Shown: positions 57,451 through 64,000 of the stretch, one piece after another
Numbering within the stretch: the first letter of the stretch is position 1
How the letters are laid out: each line of letters opens with the position of its first letter
Assembly (NCBI RefSeq): GCF_021391675.1
Contig: NZ_CP090095.1
Location: 501,501 to 565,500 of the forward strand
Direction of reading: 5' to 3'
DNA: 64,000 bases
Source of the DNA: Neorhizobium galegae
GTDB lineage: Bacteria; Pseudomonadota; Alphaproteobacteria; Rhizobiales; Rhizobiaceae
Made by a program: the position numbers and the translations under genes
The notes under the pieces: model-generated
What the model saw: only the letters and a program-made list of their open reading frames with translations
The model's database searches: none
What the model was told of the DNA's origin: nothing

Positions 57451-59748
57451 TCACGTCCCGGCGTTGTAGGCCGCGATCGCCGCCATGTTGACGATGTCGC
57501 TGTCCTTCGCACCCATCGAAGTGATCTGCACCGACTTGTCGAGACCGACAAGCAGCGGGCCGATCACCGTCGAAGCGCCGAGTTCCTGCAGCATGCGGGT
57601 CGAGATCGAGGCGGAATGGATCGCCGGCATGACCAGCACGTTGGCTGTGCCCGAGAGCCGGCAGAACGGATATTGCTCCATCCGGTGCGAATTGAGCGCC
57701 ACGTCTGCGCCCATTTCGCCGTCGTATTCGAAATCCACGCGACGCTGGTCGAGGATCTTGACGGCTTCGCGAACCCGTTCCGACCGTTCGCCGATCGGCT
57801 GCCCGAACGTCGAATAGGCAACGAGTGCGACACGTGGTTCGTAACCCATCCGCTTTGCGACGCGGGCGGCTTCTACGGCGATATCCGCAAGATCTTCCGC
57901 ATTCGGCATGTCGTGGACGGCGGTGTCGGCGACGAAGATCGTCCGGCCGCGCGAGATCACCAGCGATACGCCGATCACCTTGTGTCCCGGCTTTGGATCG
58001 ATGCAGCGGCGGACGTCCTGCAAGGCCGTCGCATAGTTTCGGGTCGTGCCCGTCACCATCGCATCCGCATCGCCGATCGCCACCATGGTGGCCGCGAAAT
58101 GGTTACGGTCGTTATGGATCAGGCGCTGGACGTCGCGATAGAGGAGCCCCTCGCGCTGCAGCCGCGCATAGAGGTGGTCGATATAGGCATCGACACGATT
58201 GGAGAGGCGTGCGTTGACGACCTCGATGCCTGGGCGGTCAAGATCGATGCCGGCCTTTTCCGCCGTCGCGCGGATGACATCGTCACGGCCGAGAAGGATG
58301 GCAGTGCCGAGCTTCTGGCTGGTGAAGGAAATCGCCGCGCGCATGACCTGTTCTTCTTCGGCCTCGGCAAAGACGACCCGTTTCGGAAAGCGGCGGACAC
58401 GCTCGTAGATGCCTTGTGTCGTCGCGGCGATCGGATCGCGGCGGGCGGAGAGTTCCGAGGCGTAGGCGGCAAGATCGGTGATGTTCTTGCGGGCGACGCC
58501 GCTTTCCATTGCCGCTTCGGCAACGGCGACCGGGATCGCCGAGATGAGGCGCGGATCGAACGGGACCGGGATGATGTATTGCGCGCCGAAGCGGGGGCGG
58601 TTGCCCTGGTAGGCGGCGGCGACATCGTCAGGCACGTCTTCGCGGGCGAGATTGGCGAGCGCGTTGACGGCGGCGATCTTCATCGCGTCGTTGATCTGGC
58701 TGGCCCGCACGTCGAGTGCGCCACGGAAGATATAGGGGAAGCCGAGCACGTTGTTGACCTGATTCGGATAGTCCGAACGGCCGGTCGCCATGATTGCGTC
58801 GTCGCGGATGCGGGCGACCTCTTCCGGCGTGATTTCCGGATCGGGGTTGGCCATCGCGAAAATGATCGGCCTGTCGGCCATGGAGCGGATCATCTCTTCG
58901 GTAAAGGCGCCCTTCTGGGAGAGACCGAACACGACATCCGCGTCCTTCATGGCCTCTTCCAGGGTCCGCTTGGTGGTTTTCACCGCGTGGGCGGACTTCC
59001 ACTGGTTCATGCCTTCGCTACGGCCCTGATAGATGACGCCCTTGGTGTCGCAGAGAATGACATTTTCCGAATTGAAGCCCATCGCCTTGATGAGTTCGAC
59101 GCAGGCGATCGCCGCGGCACCGGCGCCGTTGCAGACCAGCTTGGTGGTCTTGAGGTCCCGGCCGGTCAGCTCCAACGCATTGATCAGGCCGGCGGCGGCG
59201 ATGATCGCAGTGCCGTGCTGGTCGTCATGAAAGACCGGGATATCCATCAGCTCGCGCAGGCGACTCTCGATGATAAAGCATTCCGGCGCCTTGATATCCT
59301 CGAGATTGATGCCGCCAAAGGAGGGGCCGAGGAAGCGCACGCAGTTGATGAATTCGTCGACGTTTTCGGTATCGACCTCGAGGTCGATCGAGTCGACGTC
59401 GGCGAAGCGCTTGAACAGGACGGCCTTGCCTTCCATCACCGGTTTCGAGGCGAGCGCGCCGAGATTGCCGAGGCCGAGGATCGCCGTACCGTTGGAGATG
59501 ACGGCCACCATGTTGCCGCGCGTCGTGTAGTCATAGGCGGTTGCCGGGTTTGCGGCGATTGCCAAGACCGGCACCGCGACGCCCGGCGAATAGGCGAGCG
59601 ACAGGTCGCGCTGGGTCGCCATCGGCTTGGTGGGAACCACTTCGAGTTTACCGGGGCGGCCTTCCGAGTGGAAATCGAGTGCTTCCTGTTCGGTTACGGA
59701 AGCGCGCGAACGTGCGGCCTTCTCCGTGGCCTTGTCCTTAGCAGGCAT
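57451..59748 (-). CDS. tme: NADP-dependent malic enzyme with phosphotransacetylase-like domain
   Basis: Oxidative decarboxylation of malate to pyruvate, linking the TCA cycle to acetyl-CoA or NADPH supply. The 765-aa protein has the malic enzyme N-terminal and NAD-binding domains ([35 protein letters not shown]) in residues 1-430 and a phosphotransacetylase-like C-terminus (450-760) that is regulatory in the family. The NADP/NAD preference is inferred from synteny with mutS-tme-olsB of Sinorhizobium; the NAD paralogue dme is otherwise very similar. Divergent from mutS. Confidence 0.85.
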   Translation of the reverse strand: MPAKDKATEKAARSRASVTEQEALDFHSEGRPGKLEVVPTKPMATQRDLSLAYSPGVAVPVLAIAANPATAYDYTTRGNMVAVISNGTAILGLGNLGALASKPVMEGKAVLFKRFADVDSIDLEVDTENVDEFINCVRFLGPSFGGINLEDIKAPECFIIESRLRELMDIPVFHDDQHGTAIIAAAGLINALELTGRDLKTTKLVCNGAGAAAIACVELIKAMGFNSENVILCDTKGVIYQGRSEGMNQWKSAHAVKTTKRTLEEAMKDADVVFGLSQKGAFTEEMIRSMADRPIIFAMANPDPEITPEEVARIRDDAIMATGRSDYPNQVNNVLGFPYIFRGALDVRASQINDAMKIAAVNALANLAREDVPDDVAAAYQGNRPRFGAQYIIPVPFDPRLISAIPVAVAEAAMESGVARKNITDLAAYASELSARRDPIAATTQGIYERVRRFPKRVVFAEAEEEQVMRAAISFTSQKLGTAILLGRDDVIRATAEKAGIDLDRPGIEVVNARLSNRVDAYIDHLYARLQREGLLYRDVQRLIHNDRNHFAATMVAIGDADAMVTGTTRNYATALQDVRRCIDPKPGHKVIGVSLVISRGRTIFVADTAVHDMPNAEDLADIAVEAARVAKRMGYEPRVALVAYSTFGQPIGERSERVREAVKILDQRRVDFEYDGEMGADVALNSHRMEQYPFCRLSGTANVLVMPAIHSASISTRMLQELGASTVIGPLLVGLDKSVQITSMGAKDSDIVNMAAIAAYNAGT

Positions 59749-59861
59749 GTCTCCTCCAGCTTTTTGTGGGCAGCCGTCCTCTAGGCCGCGGCAGATGTTG
59801 TCTTTCAGGTGTCTTCATCGATAGTGTCGCAAGTTCCAGCGCGCAACAAAAAATCGGTTCC

Positions 59862-62594
59862 GTGACCCAGTTTGAAAGATTCCCCATCGAAGCCCTGAAT
59901 ACTGCCGAGCTTGCCTCGGAGGAAAGTCGCGCGTCGGCAACGCCGATGATGGAGCAATATATCGAGATCAAGGCGAACAATCCCGGTTCGCTGCTCTTCT
60001 ACCGCATGGGCGATTTCTACGAACTGTTCTTCGAGGATGCGGTCGATGCGTCCCGCGCGCTCGGCATCACGCTCACCAAGCGTGGCCAGCATCTCGGCCG
60101 CGAAATCCCGATGTGCGGCGTGCCTGTGCACGCTGCCGACGACTATCTGCAGAAGCTGATCTCGCTCGGTTTCCGCGTCGCCGTCTGCGAACAGCTGGAA
60201 GACCCGGCGGAGGCCAAGAAGCGCGGCTCGAAATCGGTGGTGAAACGCGATGTCGTGCGGCTGGTGACGCCGGGCACGATTACCGAGGAAAAACTCCTCT
60301 CGCCCTCCGAGTCGAACTACCTGATGGCGCTTGCCCGCATCAAGGGTGCCGCCGAACCGCTTCTGGCGCTCGCCTGGATCGATATCTCGACCGGCGTCTT
60401 CCGGCTCGCCGAGACCGATCAGTCGCGGCTGCTCGCCGATATCCTGCGCATCGAGCCGCGCGAACTGATCCTGCCGGATACGATGTTTCACGACGCCGAG
60501 CTGAAGCCGGTCTTCGACGTACTCGGCAAGGTCGCGGTGCCGCAGCCGTCCGTACTCTTCGACAGCGCCAGCGCCGAGGGCCGCATTACCCGTTATTTCG
60601 GTGTCGGCACGCTCGAAGGTTTCGGCAATTTTTCCCGCGCTGAGCTGGCTGCCGCCGCGGCCGCCGTCGCCTATGTGGAAAAGACCCAGATCGCCGAACG
60701 GCCGCCGCTCGGACGCCCCGAACGCGAAAGCGGCGCTTCGACGCTGTTCATCGACCCGGCGACCCGCGGCAACCTGGAACTGACCAAGACCTTGTCCGGA
60801 GAGCGTGAAGGCACGCTCCTGAAGGCGATCGACCGCACGGTGACCGGCGGCGGTGCTCGTTTGCTCGCTGAACGGCTGATGTCGCCGTTGACGGATCCCG
60901 ACCGCATCAACCGGCGTCTCGATTCCATCTCCTTCCTGCTGGAAGAACCCTCGCTCTGCAGCGAGCTGCGCTCCGGGCTGAAGCACGTGCCGGACATGCC
61001 GCGCGCCCTGTCGCGCCTGGTGCTCGACCGCGGCGGCCCGCGTGATCTCGGCAGTATCCTGCAGGGGCTGGAAGCGGCCCGCGGTGTCGCGGCCTTTCTC
61101 GACAGGGCCATGCTGCCCGAGGAATTGGGGCAGGCGCTCGACGACCTGAAGGCCTTGCCGCTTCATCTGGAATCCATGCTCGGCAACATGCTGGCGCAGG
61201 AACTGCCGCTCCTGAAGCGTGATGGTGGGTTCCTCGCCGATGGCGCTCATTCGGAACTGGACGAGGTGCGGGCGTTGCGCGACCAGTCGCGCCGGGTCAT
61301 CGCCGCGCTCCAGCTCCAATATGCCGAGGAGACCGGGATCAAGTCGCTGAAGATCAAGCACAACAATGTGCTCGGTTATTTCATCGAGGTGACGGCCGGA
61401 AATTCCGGCACGATGACCGATACGCCGGAAGGCAAGGCGCGCTTCATCCACCGCCAGACCATGGCGAGCGCCATGCGGTTCACGACGACGGAACTTGCCG
61501 ATCTCGAAAGCCGCATCGCCAACGCCGCCGACAAGGCCCTGACCATCGAGCTCGAAGCCTTCGACAAGATGGTTGCAGCCGTGACCTCCGAGGCAGAGGC
61601 GATCAAGGCCGGCGCCCGGGCGCTGGCGGTGGTCGACGTCGCGGCAGGCCTTGCCATGCTCGCCGATGAGTGGAGTTATCGCCGTCCGACAGTGGATGCC
61701 TCCCGCATGTTCGCGATCGAGGGCGGCCGCCACCCCGTGGTCGAGCAGGCGCTGCGCAGACAGTCCGTCGGCCCGTTCATCGCCAATGATTGCGATCTCT
61801 CGCCGCATAATGGCGGCGAGTTCGGCGCGCTCTGGCTGCTCACCGGCCCGAACATGGGCGGTAAGTCGACCTTCCTGCGCCAGAACGCGCTGATCGCCAT
61901 CCTTGCGCAGATGGGCTCCTTCGTGCCGGCGACTACCGCCCATATCGGTATCGTAGACCGCCTTTTTTCGCGCGTCGGCGCTTCGGACGATCTGGCCCGT
62001 GGCCGCTCCACTTTCATGGTGGAGATGGTCGAAACGGCCGCGATCCTTAACCAGGCGAGTGATCGTTCGCTGGTCATCCTCGATGAGATCGGCCGCGGCA
62101 CCGCGACCTTCGACGGCCTGTCGATCGCCTGGGCGGCGGTCGAGCACCTGCACGAGGCGAACAGATGCCGCGGCCTCTTCGCCACCCATTTCCATGAGCT
62201 GACCGTGCTTTCGGAAAAACTGAACCGGCTTTCCAACGCCACGATGCGGGTGAAGGAATGGGATGGCGAGGTGATCTTCCTGCATGAAGTCGGCCCCGGT
62301 GCTGCCGATCGCTCCTACGGCATCCAGGTCGCGCGGCTTGCAGGCCTGCCCGACTCGGTGGTCGCCCGTGCCCGCGACGTGCTGACCAAGCTTGAGGATT
62401 CCGACCGCAAGAACCCGGCAAGCCAGCTGATCGACGACCTGCCGCTCTTCCAGGTCGCCGTCCGGCGTGAAGAATCCAAGCGCGCCGGGCCGTCCAAGGT
62501 CGAGGACGCACTGAGGGCCATCAACCCGGACGACATGACCCCCCGCGAGGCTCTGGACGCGCTTTATGCGCTGAAAAAGCAGCTCAAGGCCTAA
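59862..62594 (+). CDS. mutS: DNA mismatch repair protein MutS
   Basis: Mismatch-recognition ATPase. From GTG at 59862 it is 910 aa. The mismatch-binding Phe-x-Glu lies in [12 protein letters not shown] near residue 47, and the ATPase has Walker [33 protein letters not shown] and the Walker [17 protein letters not shown]. The N-terminus is uncertain: the frame opens at 59766, but the conserved part starts with [13 protein letters not shown]. The C-terminal end carries the tetramerisation segment. Divergent from tme, 114 bp apart. Confidence 0.95.
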   Translation: MTQFERFPIEALNTAELASEESRASATPMMEQYIEIKANNPGSLLFYRMGDFYELFFEDAVDASRALGITLTKRGQHLGREIPMCGVPVHAADDYLQKLISLGFRVAVCEQLEDPAEAKKRGSKSVVKRDVVRLVTPGTITEEKLLSPSESNYLMALARIKGAAEPLLALAWIDISTGVFRLAETDQSRLLADILRIEPRELILPDTMFHDAELKPVFDVLGKVAVPQPSVLFDSASAEGRITRYFGVGTLEGFGNFSRAELAAAAAAVAYVEKTQIAERPPLGRPERESGASTLFIDPATRGNLELTKTLSGEREGTLLKAIDRTVTGGGARLLAERLMSPLTDPDRINRRLDSISFLLEEPSLCSELRSGLKHVPDMPRALSRLVLDRGGPRDLGSILQGLEAARGVAAFLDRAMLPEELGQALDDLKALPLHLESMLGNMLAQELPLLKRDGGFLADGAHSELDEVRALRDQSRRVIAALQLQYAEETGIKSLKIKHNNVLGYFIEVTAGNSGTMTDTPEGKARFIHRQTMASAMRFTTTELADLESRIANAADKALTIELEAFDKMVAAVTSEAEAIKAGARALAVVDVAAGLAMLADEWSYRRPTVDASRMFAIEGGRHPVVEQALRRQSVGPFIANDCDLSPHNGGEFGALWLLTGPNMGGKSTFLRQNALIAILAQMGSFVPATTAHIGIVDRLFSRVGASDDLARGRSTFMVEMVETAAILNQASDRSLVILDEIGRGTATFDGLSIAWAAVEHLHEANRCRGLFATHFHELTVLSEKLNRLSNATMRVKEWDGEVIFLHEVGPGAADRSYGIQVARLAGLPDSVVARARDVLTKLEDSDRKNPASQLIDDLPLFQVAVRREESKRAGPSKVEDALRAINPDDMTPREALDALYALKKQLKA

Positions 62595-62650
62595 CCTTCC
62601 GGCAACCATCTGAAGGTACGCGATCCTGCGTTATCCACCGGTGAGGGATC

Positions 62651-63787
62651 GTGCCGGATCACCCTTTGGGAACCCTTGATCCGCATGGCCATTTCGGCCC
62701 GGAACATGTTAATGCCTTCAGGTCATCATTCAGGCCGTTTTCACCGGGGCTCCCAGTGCTGTCCGTTCCCCTGCCTTTTCTTGCCGGCCTTGTTTTCGCG
62801 CTGACGCTCTACCGCAGCCTGAAGGGTGTCGACGCGCCCGGCTCGCGTCGTTATTTTTTCGCTTTCCTTATTCTCTATGCCCTGCAGGGCGTGATCGTCG
62901 GCCTGCATTTTGGCTACGGCATCAAGGCGCTCGCACCGGTCCAGCCGATCACCGCCGCAATCATGCCGCCGCTTGCCTTCCTGGCCTTCCGAGCGTTGAT
63001 GGACGAGCGCCTCGGTCAGTCCTGGCTGCACATCCTGCCGCCTCTGGCCGTTGCCGCCGCAGTCGGCTTCCTGCGCGTTCTCGTCGACCCCTTATTGCTG
63101 GTGATCTTCTTCGGCTACGGCATCGCACTCTGGCGCCTGACGCTCTTAGGTGGCGCCGACGCGATGGCGGAAGCTTCGCTTCCGCAAATGAGACCGGCGT
63201 TGCGCGCGGCCCGATTGACTGCGGGCCTGATGCTGTTCTTCGCCGTCAGCGACGCTGCACTGTCGGTCTACACCGATATCTACGGCCCAGGTGATGTGCC
63301 GTTGGCCGTCGCGATCATGAACCTGGCGGTGATCGCCGCGGTGATCGCCTACTATTTCTCACCGGATTTTTCGTCGGCCAAACCGACTGCGGCTTCGCCT
63401 TCCCTCGAGCCAACGGAAGAGGACAAGGCCACGCTATCCCGTATCGAGGCGGCTCTGGAAGACGGCGAGCTTTACAGGAGCGAGGATCTGAGCCTCGCAA
63501 AGCTTGCGCGCAGAGCAAGATTGCCTGTTCGCGATGTCTCTGTCCTCATCAATCGCGCGACGGGGCTGAATGTCTCGCAATTCGTCAACGATCGCCGTAT
63601 CGCCGAAGCCTGCCGTCTTCTGGGGGAGACCGAACGGACGGTGATCCAGGTCATGCTGGATGTCGGCTTCTCGACGAAGTCGAACTTCAACCGTGAATTC
63701 CGCCGCGTGACGGGCATGAGCCCCAAGCAATGGAGAGCCGGGGCAAGGGCCGCACAAGACGGCGGTGCGATAAAAACACGGCCTTGA
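62651..63787 (+). CDS. Seven-helix membrane AraC-type transcriptional regulator
   Basis: A 378-aa protein: about seven hydrophobic helices from residue 36 to 240, then a cytosolic AraC/XylS helix-turn-helix domain at about 270-365 (SLAKLARRARLPVRDVSVLINRATG and GFSTKSNFNREFRRVTGMSPKQW). A membrane receptor fused to a DNA-binding domain is unusual. The start is GTG at 62651; later starts are possible. It lies between mutS and glnD, both of which are adjacent in relatives. The signal and targets are unknown. Confidence 0.78.
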   Translation: MPDHPLGTLDPHGHFGPEHVNAFRSSFRPFSPGLPVLSVPLPFLAGLVFALTLYRSLKGVDAPGSRRYFFAFLILYALQGVIVGLHFGYGIKALAPVQPITAAIMPPLAFLAFRALMDERLGQSWLHILPPLAVAAAVGFLRVLVDPLLLVIFFGYGIALWRLTLLGGADAMAEASLPQMRPALRAARLTAGLMLFFAVSDAALSVYTDIYGPGDVPLAVAIMNLAVIAAVIAYYFSPDFSSAKPTAASPSLEPTEEDKATLSRIEAALEDGELYRSEDLSLAKLARRARLPVRDVSVLINRATGLNVSQFVNDRRIAEACRLLGETERTVIQVMLDVGFSTKSNFNREFRRVTGMSPKQWRAGARAAQDGGAIKTRP

Positions 63788-63899
63788 ACTTCAAAGCGGG
63801 AAGCAACAACTTTGAAACGTCCGATGATGATAATCGTTGGTCAAGGTGCCTCAAAAAGATTATAGCCTCCCTCCGCAGGCCGGGCACCGGCAGGATAAC

Positions 63900-64000
63900 A
63901 TGGCCAGACACGACATCGATTTTTCTGAACTTCTCGACGTGGCCCGTCTTCGGGCCGATTGCCGGACGATCGTCAAGGACAAGGATCGCCCCCAGCTGGA
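63900..64000 (+). CDS. glnD: Bifunctional PII uridylyltransferase GlnD (5' end only)
   Basis: Only the first 33 codons are in the window: MARHDIDFSELLDVARLRAD. The ATG at 63900 has AGGA 5 nt upstream. GlnD adds and removes UMP from PII proteins in answer to glutamine. The call rests on the short N-terminus, which matches the rhizobial GlnD start (MARHE/D...), and on synteny with mutS and tme. Confidence 0.75.
   Translation, partial: MARHDIDFSELLDVARLRADCRTIVKDKDRPQL

Noticed and set aside
59805..62609. Very long minus-strand open frame opposite mutS
   Set aside because: The plus strand encodes complete MutS; the reverse frame is a codon-bias shadow.

Overview
The window looks like a piece of the main circular chromosome of a Rhizobiaceae bacterium (Rhizobium / Agrobacterium / Neorhizobium / Ensifer group). 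Reasons: GC-rich coding sequence; alphaproteobacterial gene sets and orders such as lptC-lptA-lptB-rpoN-hpf-ptsN, mutM-enoyl-CoA hydratase-rpsT-dnaA, hrcA-grpE, and mutS-tme-olsB with glnD nearby; rhizobial lipid genes (pmtA, olsB); a two-domain NADP malic enzyme; and dnaA and dnaN lying far apart. I see no rRNA or tRNA gene, CRISPR array, transposase or prophage. Nearly all of the window is core genome, dense and intact, with many GTG and TTG starts.

Layout. 1-8.2 kb: fzlA (cut by the left edge), uppP, a small secreted peptide, an NDUFA9-like Rossmann protein, a DUF1330 protein, pyrF-phosphatase-pmtA, dnaN with a strong terminator, rsmI-yraN. 8.3-12.6 kb: ugpBAEC glycerol-3-phosphate ABC importer behind a three-unit Pho box. 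12.7-22.1 kb: cupin, gshB, yifB/comM, cysK, dut, prfC, threonine/serine dehydratase, LysR regulator and a divergent GST. 22.2-26.6 kb: otsBA (trehalose), a class II glutamine amidotransferase and coaBC. 26.7-30.1 kb: poorly characterised genes, including an overlapping pair encoding a coiled-coil membrane protein and a membrane-anchored ClpP-fold hydrolase. 30.2-37.3 kb: ubiB-ubiE, mutM, enoyl-CoA hydratase, rpsT and dnaA, with about 0.8 kb of non-coding DNA before dnaA. 37.3-43.5 kb: LysE exporter, methyltransferase, hemW, a frameshifted rdgB, a VOC protein, rph, hrcA, grpE. 43.7-48.9 kb: ptsN-hpf-rpoN-lptBAC on the minus strand. 49-56.7 kb: sppA-ihfB-lapA, a CoxG-like protein, two RNA methyltransferases overlapping with lspA, a soluble hybrid kinase and olsB. 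56.7-57.4 kb: a Phd/VapC-type toxin-antitoxin cassette with its operator. 57.4-64 kb: tme, mutS, a seven-helix AraC-type regulator and the start of glnD.

How it fits together: the genes cover replication and repair (dnaA, dnaN, mutS, mutM), nucleotide supply and sanitation (pyrF, dut, rdgB), envelope building (uppP, lptABC, lspA, pmtA, olsB), nitrogen and carbon signalling (rpoN, ptsN, glnD), phosphate scavenging (ugp, and phosphate-free ornithine lipid through olsB), and stress responses (otsBA, hrcA, grpE, gshB, hpf).

Most worth a second look: seven GANTC (CcrM) sites within 273 bp plus several dyads upstream of dnaA; a sigma-54 promoter sequence next to rpoN but pointing away from it; the rdgB frameshift; the membrane protein / ClpP-like pair; and the toxin-antitoxin operator.
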